DNA of 64,000 nucleotides from Phaffia rhodozyma. Taxonomy: Eukaryota > Basidiomycota > Tremellomycetes > Cystofilobasidiales > Mrakiaceae. The notes beneath the pieces were generated by a model. That model saw nothing but the letters and a program-made list of their open reading frames with translations, did not search any database and was not told the origin of the DNA. The translations under genes were made by a program, and so were the position numbers. The stretch lies in the NCBI GenBank assembly GCA_014706385.1, contig JACGZH010000004.1, positions 1,922,001-1,986,000 of the forward strand. Direction: 5' to 3'. This document shows, piece after piece, positions 1-11,401 of the stretch; positions within the stretch are counted from its first letter, which is position 1; every line of letters begins with the position of its first letter.

Positions 1-2
1 TG

Positions 3-2530
3 AATATTCTTGCTCGCCATCCCTTTCCATTATTCTTCATCGTTATCATCATCTCCTATCGCTCTCGTTCTTCTCTCTTGCGTTTCTCCAACGCGTTCAC
101 CTCTGGCAGAGATGGCGCCTGTCAAAACTTGTCGTCACTCAAATTCACCCAGTCCAGTCGGTCGGCTGATCCAAAGGATCCCAACCGGATACTCACCACC
201 ACCACTACCACCACATTCACGATGACTCGGGAACTAGCAAAGGGAATGTGCCAGCATTTCATGGACGCACATCTGATCGAAAACGCAGCGGACCCTTCAA
301 GCTCGACCTTCAAGGATAGAGGAATCTACGTGTGTACCCCAAAGGGGCTCCACATGTCAGTCCTTCTCTAGACACCCCTCTTACGTCTTACTTGGCTTCC
401 TTCCACTCTCGCTTCTGCTGACCCATCTGTTTCCCCCATCATCTTCTGCTCACTAGCCTGGAACGCTTTGTCGCAAAGAATGGGATCGCTCAACAACAGC
501 GCCTCAAGGTGTTTGCCTCCCAGCCGATATGCATGAAGCTTCTCCACCTCGAGCGAAAACCGTCGGATGATGAGCTCTGCACATCGAAAGTGGTGGTTGA
601 GATGCTGTGGAGACGGTTCGCTGGTCGAAAGCCAAACCGGATCGATCCTTCTCAACTCCCCTCTTCTTACTCCCCCTCCTCCTCGCCCTCATCATCAGCA
701 TCCACTCCGATCTCTAACGTCCGGCATACCCGACAAAATCCTCCTTCAGGCCAGTCGACCGATATATTTGATCAAACCCATGGCGCCGCTTTCCGGAAGC
801 ATCAAGAGAAGGACAAAACAGGCAAGCTTGAGGTCGTGCCGTATGCGATTGGTAGTTTTCAAGTCATTGGTTGGCTACTCGATCATACTACCATGGCTCA
901 CAAGGAAGAAGCTATGGAAATGGCCGCCCGATTTGTCTGGCTTGGTTTCTTAGAACTCATCAGCGAAAGAGGCAAGGTCAACAAAGACATGGCTACCAAG
1001 ACCGTCGTTCAGGGCAAAGAAGACGGTCCGGTCAAGTCATCAGGCGAGTTTCGAGCTTCTGAGAAAGCGATCTACAAAGTCACCGAACGAGGCATGCAAG
1101 CCGCCCGATGGCCCGGTTACGGCCGTGATTCGGTTAGCCATCCTTTGGTAACTGGTTCTCGATCGGTAGATACGGAAGAACTGACTCGAGAAGAACGACC
1201 GAGTGTGAATCGAGTACTGTTCGGTCGGTCAATCACGGATCAAACACCTTTCCGTCACTCTCCTTCTCCACATCAGGTTGACCAGAGTGAACTTCTATCA
1301 CATACAGACAGCGCTGAGATTGAGCCCAGATCGTCCCCGGAAGGAGGAGGATCTAGCATGTTCAAAGAGTCACACACGACCAAACTTCAGCAGATCCTGG
1401 AGGAACCATCGCTCAGAAGTCTCTTCAGAGAATTTCTTCGCTCATGTTTTTGTGAGGAAAACCTGAGCTATTGGTTGGATGTTCAGGAGCTTAGAAAACG
1501 GTTTTCGACCACTTCCAGTGCTGCCGCCGCTGGGCATGCTCAAGGACAAGGCCAAGGAAAGTCAAAGGATGCGGCCAACTCTACGATGGAGAGACATCAG
1601 CAGGACCTTGTCGCGGTTGCACTCAACATGTTTGTTTCTCATTCTTCCGTAACTTTTTATCACGATTTTTGACAACCCCTTAGAACGGATGATTGACGAA
1701 TCGTTGTCCTTGAAATCCTACACAAATCCAATAGATATAATACATATCTCGCCCCACACTCTCCTTCTGAACTTAATATTGATCATAACCTCCGAGGGGA
1801 TTTGGTGAACTATGTATCGAGAAACCTACTTGATCAAGCTGCTATCGCCTCGTCCAATCTTCCTTCAACCAACGCCACTGGCATGCGAGCTTTATCTTCT
1901 TCACCAGACTCAAAACCGAACGCAACCGCGAATTCGAAAAGAGAGAACGATTCGATCGATCCGAGAGCCTATCAGATGGACGCAAGCAATCTACAGTCGT
2001 TGTTGACAGTGTACGAACAGATTCAGAGCTACATATTCAGACTCATGGCTACAGATTCCGTCCCAAAATTCTCAAAAAGCGATCTGGTCCGTCCGAACAT
2101 CTCCCGTTTTCCTGCCTCTCTAAAAGAAACATCTCAGGGGTTGACATGCTGACTCTTCTTGTTCTATACTCGTATGTTGATAGTTTCTCTCTAGAGGGAA
2201 ACCACCGGTGGAACGGAAGGTTGACTATGCGATCGGAAAACCAATCCTGCTTGGTTCAGCATACAGTGTTAACGAGTCTGCCGATGAAGAGGACATTCAA
2301 GCAAGAGCATATCTTACAATTTCTCAAGTGAGTTTCGACTGACTTTGTTAGACCAAACTCAAGCCGAGTACTAGGGCTGAACAATGTCTCTTATTGACCG
2401 GTGTTGATGTTCTCCTGCTCTTGAATAGGCTGCGCGTGAAAAGTATACAAGTTCAAAAAGAGCAGCAGCGGCAGCGGCAGCTCTCTCTTCTTCCCCTTCT
2501 ACTGCCCCAAGTTTGCCTTCGACTGTGTAA
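3..2530 (+). CDS. Regulator of G-protein signalling with DEP and RGS domains (Sst2/FlbA/Crg1 type), 5' end at window edge
   Basis: Fungal DEP-DEP-RGS proteins accelerate GTP hydrolysis on G-alpha subunits and so damp pheromone or nutrient signalling at the plasma membrane. Exons seen: open frame from 3 to 355, 457-1629, 1735-2090, 2197-2327, 2429-2530 (stop 2528-2530). The first DEP spans the first intron (KGLHILERFVAKNGI); a second DEP-like segment starts at PYAIGSFQVIGWLLD (about 840-1110). The RGS core starts at LQQILEEPSLRSLFREFL and continues through CEENLSYWLDVQELRKRF and, after the third exon junction, YNTYLAPHSPSELNID. The tail is low complexity with an alanine run. The start is unresolved: the frame is open to the left edge, and a possible splice acceptor lies at 107-109, so the true first exon may be outside the window. 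The 2091 donor (GTCCGA) is non-canonical, chosen because it alone keeps frame with the acceptor at 2196. Confidence 0.88.
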
Positions 2531-3512
2531 CAGTCTGGCATTACCGACAATTGCGGAGGGCTCGTGTCTCTGTATATCATCTCTACATCTCATCTCCACT
2601 TCCTTCTCTGTTTCTTTTTCTGGGATTTGGTTTTTTCACCTTCATGCCTGCCCCTCTTGTGTCTTTCTATTGTCGACTTCCACGATCAAGAACCACGATC
2701 TTCAATCAATGCTTTACTTATCCACCGCATCTTTTTCAACTCTCCTTCATTGCCCCTTTTGTTTTATCCTCTTTCGTTGTGTTATTTCCGAGCTGTCTTT
2801 GCTTTCTCTTTGTCCGGCACTTTCTTCGGCCCTCTTCCACCTCCTTTATGTCTCGATGCCGCTCTAACTATCCACCCATCAGAAATTCTGATGGCATTTT
2901 CCCCCTCTTCTCTTCCATCTTCTCCGTCTTTCTATATAAGCATCACCGTTGTTGTCTTTCAGCCATCTTGCCAAAGTCTTACTACCTTATTTGTTTCCCC
3001 TTTTTCCCTTCCTCCCTTTCCCATAACCTCCTTTTCCCACCAACAATTATACAAAGAAACGCTCATCCGGAGTGGATCCATATACACGTTATATCCCCGT
3101 TCTCTCTTATTCCTTCTTTTATTCCCTATTTAACGCCTATATACATATGAAGGTTGCTCATCTGCGCTCTGACCTCTTTTGCCTGGCCGTTCTCCTTAAA
3201 GATTGTGTTTGGAAGGAAAGACTGCCTTGAGAGAACGTACACGTGCATGCACTTGGACGTGCTCAACACGCAGGGAACATTACTTAGCCCTCCACAAAGT
3301 CCGGGGAGCACGAAGAGAGCAAGATCTAACAAAGATAGAGAACACACGAGAGACGATGGACAGCAAGAAGGACATCTGTGTGATGTACGATAGGTCGAGA
3401 GATTGGACGAGATGGACAGATTGAATGAGAGTAGAACATAGGTTGAACAAACAAAGGATCGGGTTTCTATTGCCAGGGCAACTTGATTAGACGAATCAAC
3501 TACAGTTTCCAT
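2531..3512. other. Intergenic: 3' flank of the RGS gene, pyrimidine-rich tract
   Basis: About 2570-3140 is strongly C/T-rich on the + strand, which is why long open frames appear in several + frames; their translations are Ser/Leu/Phe/Pro-rich and look non-coding. A TATATAAG box occurs near 2932. The tract could be the RGS 3' UTR or the promoter of something to the right. I see no convincing gene in it. Confidence 0.5.
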
Positions 3513-3810
3513 ATGCCGGTGAAAAGAAGAGATGCAAAGAAGAAGGGCAGCCTGTCGCATGGTGATCACGAGGTAAGAACTTATGTCTGATGTGACTTTC
3601 AGCCGATTCGACCTTCGAGCATTGAAACTCGGTAGCATTCTGGACGTTGATGCGCCAAAGCCAAAGTTTGTGAGAACTTGTTTTTCTTCGTACAGATGCT
3701 AATCGAGAAAAGAACGTATCAGGCAGTTTTACTTATAACCGTGTGCAATGATCTTAATCGCTCGACAGTTAAAGACGTTCAAGATGTTAGCAGAAAGAAG
3801 GGGAAAATGA
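3513..3810 (+). CDS. Possible small basic protein of three short exons (tentative)
   Basis: I do not recognise this. An ATG at 3513 opens a 20-codon Lys/Arg-rich stretch (MPVKRRDAKKKG...) ending at a good donor (GTAAGA, 3573) with an acceptor at 3602. After it, a 22-codon frame reads RFDLRALKLGSILDVDAPKP and ends at a GTGAGA donor (3670); an acceptor at 3768 then leads to LKTFKMLAERRGK and a stop at 3808-3810. Exons two and three join in frame, but exons one and two do not join in that frame with the obvious sites, so the 5' structure is wrong or the first piece is not part of it. Composition and splice-site spacing look more coding than the surroundings. It could equally be a spliced non-coding RNA or the end of a small gene. 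Confidence 0.28.
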
Positions 3811-4152
3811 AGGAACCGTTTGAATATGAGTTTCCTTGTTCGTGAGTTAATCCGTGGTAGAAGAACATTTGTTTCCGTCGACTTTCACTCTATACTAAGT
3901 AGATCGATGCTCGGCACATCGACAGCCATCAACAAGATCACTTTTCCTATAATGCGCTAGAGATCCATCTTGACCCAAGAGGAAACGAGGGTTAGCATGT
4001 TGGATGTGATGTACACAGGCCCTGTTATCAGATCTAGCCCGACCGACAGCTGGGTCCGAGTGAAATCTTCGATGGGTCAACTGATGACAAACATCAGCCG
4101 AGAGAAGAGGCGACAACTTGCGGGTCTGATACAAAGAGTTACATTTTATCTA
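3811..4152. other. Intergenic between convergent ends; nothing recognised
   Basis: This is the flank of the tentative small gene and the 3' side of the mL54 gene. A 65-codon + frame at 3970-4167 overlaps the mL54 3' exon and looks spurious. I compared it by eye with U1, U2, U4, U5, U6, U3 and SRP motifs and found none. Confidence 0.4.
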
Positions 4153-4745
4153 TCATGCGCTCTTTAGCAAGTTCTTGGTCCTGATGGCGGCTCGGTTTCT
4201 GGTTTTCAAGAAAGAAAGCAACAGATGGATAAGACTCGATGAATCTTGTTGATTCGTTACGCGCACGAGCTTCGGGCTTGCGCTCTTTCTTCTCTTTCTC
4301 CTTGATCGTGAGATCTCATGAAAAGAAATGCTCTGGAGACGTACGCTTTTCTAATGGCCCGTCTCTGTTCATTCGCTTCCCATTCTTGCCCCCGGCCATG
4401 AGGAATCTTGCCTGCAGCGGCCAACGCCTTGCCCTCGCCGACCATGGTCCAGAGCCAAGACGGGTACTCTTCGTCTGGCAACGCGACCGGCACGGCTTGT
4501 GTCTTGAACACGACGACTTCAGGCATGGGAGTTCCAGCCGGAGTGGACGATACCGGTCGGTAGGTCTGTTGTTCGGACGTACTGGAGGAAGGTGTGGAGG
4601 ACTCAGAGGTCGAAGGACTGGAAGTGGTGGTGGTGCTCTGGGATCGACGAACGAGGAAGGAACCTGGGATCGAAATAGAGGGGTTTAACAGGCAGAGCGG
4701 TGTCCGTCTGATCGCCGGAATTAAACGAGAGAGGTTTAAGGACAT
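4153..4745 (-). CDS. MRPL37: Mitochondrial large-subunit ribosomal protein mL54 (yeast Mrpl37 family)
   Basis: This protein belongs to the mitochondrial 54S/39S ribosomal subunit. Two exons, 4745-4345 and 4198-4153, give 148 residues; the 146-nt intron is phase 2 and restores the C-terminus exactly (RRAIRKA joined to NRAAIRTKNLLKSA). The N-terminus is Arg/Ser/Leu-rich with no acidic residue in the first 30 positions, as expected for a mitochondrial targeting sequence, and is followed by a Ser/Thr-rich linker. The family signature is LPDEEYPSWLWTMV followed by the basic C-terminal helix. Unspliced, the frame would run into an unrelated Ser/Arg tail, so the intron is needed. The gene is transcribed away from the eL20 gene; about 1.3 kb separates their starts. 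Confidence 0.88.
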
Positions 4746-5922
4746 GTCGGGCGTTCTTTGGAGACTTTGTGTGTAACCGACTCTGTATGTTCTTCTGCTT
4801 TATCTCAGATGGCGAGGGATGAAAAAGGAACAGTAAGAGCCGATAGATTGGTGAGAGTTGACGAACAGGGAAACGGAAAAGAAAGCAGCGAGAGAAACAT
4901 TAGAGAAAAGAGGGACGATCTTGTAGTCGAACCATCATGAGAGATCGTAATGAATGGTCCGAAGAAATTATCATAGGTGCTTCGTAGTTCATCAATACGA
5001 TCGCTTTGTAGTCTCTTGTCTATTTACTCGGCAAATACAAATCAGTCGGCTGTCTGAATAGAGAGTTTTGTAGTCTGTAGCCCGGGTGAAAATCATTAGG
5101 AAGCAAATCTAATGGGCACTACGCGGCCCGTCTATTGAAAGGCAGCATTTGAGCCTGACACGTAGGTATGTGAGCCTGTGCTAGTCTGATCACGTGATGT
5201 TCAAAGACACTAATATCTCTCTAGTTCCTAGGGCCGGTAGACTAGAGAAAAATCGTAGTGTGTGCGGAGTTTTAATTGTAACGTGACAGTGCCTGGATCG
5301 TTGATGATTTTTTTCCTGGCAGGTCGACGTTCGCACGTCCGCACGGAAATCGTTGGAGACAGCCTCGCCTTTGTCCTCGCCATCCTCAAGATCAAGCCTA
5401 TCGTACGTGTCTGTTTTATTATGTTTCGTTTCACTGTCAAAGGCAGATCGAATGGGTAGCTGTTGTGCGTATGTGAGTGTGTGTGATGTGTGCGAGTTTG
5501 CGGGCAAAACCCTCGTCTCTTTTTCCTTCGACAAAGACGACTTATCATCAAAAAGGGACATGAAAAACGACCCAAGTTCTTCTCGGAAAGGAATCAACAC
5601 AACGTTTAGAAGGGATGGAGGCCTCAAGCATGGGAGGGTGAATGGACGGAGAGAGCTGGACAAACTAAACCAAAGTCAGAAGAGGGAATGTAGGAAAGGT
5701 TGAGAGAGGAGAGATTATAGAAATCCGCCTGGAACCCTCTACAACTTTTTCCTCGACCTTGCAAACCTGCTTGCTTCAGAGGAAAAGGGGGAAAGCTTCT
5801 CCATCCTCGATCACGCTCGAACCAATCCTATCCTTTGACACCTCGTCTTGCCGACCGTTCAACCTAGAAGGAAAATTTCAACGGACAAACCAACCGAACA
5901 GCAAACTCGTATTTCCCCGCAT

Positions 5923-5955
<33 letters not shown>

Positions 5956-6060
5956 CACACACACGCCTTGCTTTCGAGAGCTTCAATCAATGTTTCAGAG
6001 AACTTTCCGAAGAAGACTAACTTCAACTATTTATCTACACACTTGACCGGACACCTCTAG
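4746..6060. other. Divergent intergenic region between mL54 and eL20
   Basis: About 1.3 kb with no gene I can support. It contains an ATCACGTGAT palindrome near 5189-5198 (an E-box-like core) that could serve either gene. A minus-strand frame at 5228-5575 ends in an Arg-rich stretch, and a second overlaps it at 5190-5663; both lack any family feature. The right end is the eL20 promoter and leader, with a CA microsatellite. Confidence 0.5.
5922..5964 (+). repeat. CA/TA dinucleotide microsatellite in the eL20 upstream region
   Basis: About 43 bp of alternating CA with a short TATATA interruption, ending about 95 bp before the eL20 start codon. It is probably in the promoter or 5' leader. Confidence 0.9.
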
Positions 6061-6776
6061 ATGGGACGATTCACCGAATACCAAGTCCTCGGACGAAAGC
6101 TCCCCACTGAGGCTGAGCCCTCCCCTAAGGTTGGCCCGCAAATTCTTCTTAGGATTCCTTGTTCTTTCAATTGTCATATTCTGAACCCACACACACCCAA
6201 CCTATATATTCCCGTCGTTTTTTCTTTCCTTTTCCCCAACTATAGCTCTTCCGAATGAGGATTTTCGCTCCTAACGAGGTTGTTGCCAAGTCCCGATTCT
6301 GGTACTTCCTTCGACAGCTCCACAAGGTCAAGAAGGCCTCTGGAGAGATCGTCGCCGTCAACGTCATCTCCGAGAAGCGACCTCTTCAGGTCAAGAACTT
6401 CGGAGTCTGGCTTCGATACGACTCCCGATCCGGTACCCACAAGTTAGTTTAGGCTTGGTGTCGCATATGTATCAGCTATTTCTTCGTTTCTTGTACTGAT
6501 GGTCATTATCTTTTGATTCACAGCATGTACAAGGAGTACCGAGATCTCTCCCGAACCGACTGCGTCGAGTCCCTTTACCAGGACATGGCCGCCCGACACC
6601 GAGCCCGATTCAGATCGATCCACATCCTTCGAGTCGCTGAGATCGAGAAGAAGGAGGACGTCCGACGACCTTACATCAAGCAGCTCCTCGAGCCCAAGCT
6701 CCGATTCCCCCTTCCCCACCGACGACAGACCTCCAAGTCGGTCTTTGCCGCCAAGCGACCTTCCACCTGGGCTTAA
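6061..6776 (+). CDS. RPL20: Cytosolic ribosomal protein eL20 (L18a/L20)
   Basis: A structural protein of the 60S subunit. Three exons (6061-6129, 6246-6442, 6524-6776) sum to 172 residues, the normal family length. The start [15 protein letters not shown], the central [18 protein letters not shown] and the end [13 protein letters not shown] match eukaryotic eL20 closely along its length. Introns are 116 and 81 nt; the second is phase 2 and completes Asn in THNMYKEY. Arginine is written almost only as CGA, the strongest codon-bias signal in this window and consistent with high expression. The ATG directly follows CTCTAG, so a 5' UTR intron ending there is possible. Confidence 0.97.
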
Positions 6777-7512
6777 ACAAAGAGTGTTATCTTTTTGCGC
6801 TCTTTTTGAAAGTCGGGATTTTCCCTTTGGTTGGACATGTGATCATGAAACTTGGACAAAAGATATTTGGTTACTCTGGAAGAGCACACAAGAAACAACC
6901 CACAGAAGGAGCGCATAGCTTGGAACATTCTGACCTGGTCAAAAACGACAGAACAGACATAGCACTCATCGGATCGAGACAAACAAAAAAAACACTAAAC
7001 CATGATCAAAACGTTGACTGACAAACCAGAAGCTGGCTGCTCATGCTCTTCTCACGAAAGCTGATTGACGCTTATCAATGCCACTAACTCGGCTGTACCC
7101 TGGTGTTTTCAACCTTGACGTTTCTTGTTTTGACTTTCATCTCTTTTCGAAAAGCAGACGACGACCTAACTAGTTCTTGCTCGACTTCTGTTCTTGTCAT
7201 CCGCAACTCGTGTTCTTCTCTACTTACAGTCGGTATTGTTTCAACAACCACTCTGAAAGGCCGTTCTACCGTCGGATGGGACAGGACGAAGGAGAACCCC
7301 CATCCGGGTATCTATCCTTTAAATCGTGTGTTCACTCATACATCGTGAAACAGTTATACAACATGAATTCGTACGATCGTGTATCCCGTTAAATTAGCAA
7401 GGTAAGCACCAAGAAGATGAAACAACTGAACGCAATGCAATGCACAGGTCCAGATGAGGAAGGGTAAGAAAGGCAAATTAAACTAGAGGGAAAGGTAGAA
7501 CGAATACAACGC
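6777..7512. other. Convergent intergenic region, 3' UTRs of eL20 and the CNH gene
   Basis: About 0.7 kb with only short, compositionally unremarkable frames on both strands. I see no gene, RNA or repeat in it. Confidence 0.5.
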
Positions 7513-10500
7513 CTAGTTCCTTCGGACGTCGGTCCTCAACTCGAAGAACCTCCAATCATCTGATCCTCTATGATCCCATCCCCATCTGACTGGTGTCTCT
7601 GGCTGGATCTGGCTGCAGATAGGATAAGGCGAGTCGAATAGACCTGCTTGTTGACCTAGGTCTTTCGTCGCTCTTCTCACGACCTCGGTTCTGTCAGTAG
7701 GAGAGAATGAGGTCGGAGAAGGGTGTCGATGGGAAGCAAAGATGAGGTTGAAATCGACGTCGATGGATTGACAATCGATCGTAACTTGATGGCCAAGGAA
7801 AGACGAATAAATAGCTCCAACCGTGAGGATCTCGGTTGATGAATCATCTTCAGAAGGAGAAAAGGACAGATAAGAGGAAATGGAGGAGGGAATATGTGGC
7901 CAGGTGAAAGTATATGCCGCAGGAGGCAATGGAATTGAAAGTGGGGTCTTAGCGTACCGAACAACCCGGACGGAAAGAGAGATGCGTTTTGGTTGATATC
8001 AGATAGGATTTTCTCTCATAAAAAGGAAAAGGAAGAGAAAGAGTGGACGAAGTCACTAGAGACGTACAGGCCAAACACAAGTTTCCTTTCCTCTCGTCAT
8101 CAAACAGAGTCCTCTCATCTCTGAATCTCTATTGAACCAAACTTGTTCGACCCCTCCTATCCATTTGCTTCCACCTCCAGATCCAGCTCCGGAGGTAGTG
8201 CTGATCCCAACAGAACCAAGAACGCTACCTACAAATGCTTTCACGCTTCCCCCTCCCGAGGTGCTATCGACGACTACAGACGGAGACGTCGAGCTCATTT
8301 CTGTCGGCCCTTCAGTGGACGCGCCGAATGATCGTCCTCTAGCTCGGTTCTTTCCCTTCACGCTCCACCGTTCCCTGGCGGCTTCCCGTTCATCAGCGAG
8401 AGTTTCTCTCTGTGCACGACCATGTGACGTCTGCGCTGTCGATGTCGCGTTGGTAGAACCGTTCGAGGTGGTGATAGTCTTTGGAGGGGAGGGGGACGCG
8501 GACGACGTCGGCCAATCAAGTTCGATCAAGTGGGCCGAGTCGAGATCGATTAGGTATGTCTTTCCGCCTGAAAAGTTGAACAATATCGCTAGAGAACTGA
8601 TCGATGATTCAGCCGAAGATGGAGAGGAAAGAGAAGCGGGTGATGCAGATATATATGTGACGAATGATAGTGCAGAGAGTGGTTTTGGTTGAGGTGGCAG
8701 ATAGAATTCCTATAAGATCCCCATCCCGCATTCAAACGGCCAAGTGTCAGTCGGACTTTGTCTGATTTCGTCAGACATATTAAGAGAAGAGCAGAGACTC
8801 TTACCCTGAAAAATGCAAGCTCGAGCTCATCTGTTCTTTTGTACACACAGGCCGTCCCCTTCCCACTGATAGCCACTAAACTCTGTCTCTCGGTTGTTCC
8901 ATCGTTGTCCACCCAAACTTCGATCAATCCTGGATCAAACATTCCCGCCGGTAGGCTCAGCAGCTGGAATGGTTTTGCCTGTTGGTCTGATCCTGTTTCA
9001 GATCCTCCTTGGCTAGAGGTACCATTTGTCTCCAGTCCTGCTCGTCCAGGATAGGGTGAAACACTTTCCGATCGGGGCGGAAATTCAGGCACGTCGTCGC
9101 TCTGAACGGTGAACTCGGAGACTTTGTCATCGTGGTTGCGATGAGAAGACTGGATACGGCGTTTGATACTTCCAGAGATGGAATGGTGTATGTTTAAAAG
9201 TGGAACGTTGGCATGTTGAGTGTGTAGAGCGCCGGCGAGTGTCCGCAGAGGTTGAGGAACGGAGAGCGAAAGCGAGGAGGTCGCAGAGGAGGAGGAAGAG
9301 GGAATAGATGATTTAAACGATGAGGATAGAGTGGAGGATGTAGAACCAAGCGGGAAATCGAACGGAGTTGGCGAGTCCTAATACCGTGTACCCAGGCCAG
9401 GCTGTCAGGGCAAGCGCGGCAAAGAAAGAGCCGAAGGAAAAAGAGTGAAAGAATTCTTACAATCGATCCAGAGATCCACATGGCCATATCAGTCAAATGG
9501 TCCCAGTCCCAAACTCGGACTTCGCCCTTGGCATCACCTGCTGGACTATGGCAGAGCATGATGACCTGATCCCTTCCCAAAGCTTTCATTTGTCTAACCC
9601 CTACTCCACAAAAGACGCATCTCGCCGGTTCTTCTCTCACTGGATCAAACACCCAGAGTCCTTCTTTGGTACCTATCAGTAGAAGAGAGGATGAAGTGGC
9701 GCCCAGAGGAAAGAGACATTGGGGTGCACTAGCTGAAGAGGGCAGCTGGGAGAGGAATCTTGATTGTCCAAGAGGTTTATATACTGCCTGACTGGGAGTC
9801 AGAGGAACAGGAGCGAGTGAAGAAGTTTGCGCAGCTTCGAATGAAGAGGAAGAGGCGACATGACCGACCGTAGCCGTGGTCGTGATACTTTGAACGGACG
9901 GTTGGTTTTTAAGGACATCCGCTGAAGAAGAATGCTGTGACGAGCTTTCGTGGACTTGAGGGTCGGACGAAGGTGCCGAAGGAGGGGAGAAGAACCCTGC
10001 CTCGATTTCTGCAGGTAGAAGAGGATCCGAGCCACTCCTAGGTAGATAATTCTAGTTGGATTTGGTTTCCCCAGTAAAGAGACAAAGAGCAGACACAATC
10101 TTTCAGTTTCCATGAGACTGACTGGTTCATAGAAGATTGAGCGAAAGAGAGGAGAATAGATGAACGAACACCAGCGCCCCATCCCAAGTTGCTTCTCCTT
10201 CTGTTTTCTGCCAGTTGATCCTCCAATGCATGTTGCTCATCAAGATGCCTCTCTCCGGCCCTTTTCTCTCTGGTATGAGCACGTAAAAAGTATGAAACAG
10301 GTTCGCATTGAATCAGTAGACAAAAGCTAGACAGAACAAGTCGATTCTCACGGTGATAGACTCACATCCAGCCTTTCCATCTTCCGAATCGTTGAGAATC
10401 TCCGCTTCCTTGCGACCTCTCTGCCTGTTCTCTCAGATGGTCGTACGAGGGAAGCTCTCCGACTATGTCGTCTGTTCCCTGTTCGCTATCGATCAAGATA

Positions 10501-10952
10501 CCTTGAGTTTCTATGGCATCCACCGTGCCCTGTTCTGAAGACGAGGTGGGCTGTGCGATCGAGCCATCCGTTCGAGGAGGCAAGGCCGGAGGAATGGCAG
10601 GCTGTGTTATAGCTAACTCAGGTGGCGGAGGAATCTTTCGCTTCGGATTCCGAGTCGGTCTTCGGGGCGGGAGAGGTGGAGCATTACTGAACGTAGCCGG
10701 CAGCGGATCTGGATCAAGTTTGTGCCAATGTGGTGTGGAAGTCGAGACATTTCGCGGGGGAAGCTTCGGTGGAGAGACGATAGAAGACGGGGGAACAGGG
10801 AGTGGCCGAAGAGGAATCGATGGGGAAGCATGGACAGGAGGAGGGGGAGCAGGAGGAGGAAGAGGAGGACGACCCGAAGACATGTGTACTTGAGGTAGTG
10901 ATCGTTGAGCACCAAAAGATACTCGAATGAAACCCTTGAGGTTTCCAGCCAC
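7513..10952 (-). CDS. CNH (citron homology) domain protein with a proline-rich N-terminus
   Basis: Six exons (10952-10366, 10269-10170, 10051-9461, 9377-8805, 8709-8068, 7947-7513) join in frame to 975 residues. The first 200 residues are proline-rich (PPLPPPAPPPP, several PPxPPR) and could bind SH3 or WW domains. A charged segment follows (WIEKRAGERHLDEQHALED). From about residue 330 the sequence has the pattern of a CNH beta-propeller: LLLIGTKEGLWVFD, then VRQMKALGRDQVIML and EVRVWDWDHL; after a long Ser-rich insert, REFYLPPQPKPLSALSF, GGKTYLIDLDSAHLIELDWP and CVWPTPLSIPLPPAAYTFTWP. CNH domains usually bind small GTPases or membranes, in Rom1/2 RhoGEFs, citron-like kinases or Vps39-type proteins. 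No kinase, RhoGEF or PH domain is visible, so the partner is unknown. ATG at 10952 is the first in frame; an in-frame ATG at 10883 (MSSGRPPLPP) is an alternative start. Confidence 0.8.
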
Positions 10953-11401
10953 CCTTGACGGACGACATGCTTTCTATGTGCGCAGGGTGGAAAGGTTGAT
11001 GTTGCGTGTGCTGCTTAGCTATGCCTGCCGGTGCTCACTCCGATCTGCCTCTACCGCTCTTGCTCGGCTCCTCCTCTTTCTAAGAACTGCGAGTCCCAAG
11101 GCTGGAACATCTCATCCAGGATCAACTCCCTCCTCAGATCGTATCTCTCTCATTCTCTTGCGCTCTCTCTTGAGCGTTCCATCGTCTCTGGGTGTTGATG
11201 GGATTGTCCGCTTACGACATCACATCTGCCACGTGCGCGTCATTCCGCAGCAGCTTTCCTTCGGACTGCGCGCGAAAGTGACATCAGCCGGAATGTTAGA
11301 ATTTCAAGAATACCCGGCTACAAAGTCAACGGCTCAATCACATCCACACCCGACCGGGATCTCATCTATAGGGCTCGGCTTGTTCTCTGGTTTATTCTTT
11401 C
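10953..11401. other. Divergent promoter region between the CNH gene and the Mug190-like gene
   Basis: About 450 bp between two divergent start codons. A + strand open frame crosses it (10927-11409) but overlaps both promoters and has no family feature. No repeat or RNA seen. Confidence 0.5.

Noticed and set aside
2551..3150. Two long overlapping + strand open frames (199 and 189 codons)
   Set aside because: They come from a C/T-rich tract with few stop codons; translations are Ser/Phe/Leu/Pro-rich, have no family feature, and two frames overlap over the same stretch.
3126..3638. 170-codon minus-strand open frame
   Set aside because: It is antisense to the pyrimidine tract and the tentative small gene, Ser/Leu-rich, with no motif and no splice partner.
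5190..5663. Two overlapping minus-strand frames upstream of eL20
   Set aside because: Arg/Ser-rich without family signal, overlapping each other and a + frame. The MARTK start of one recalls histone H3 but the next residues do not match.
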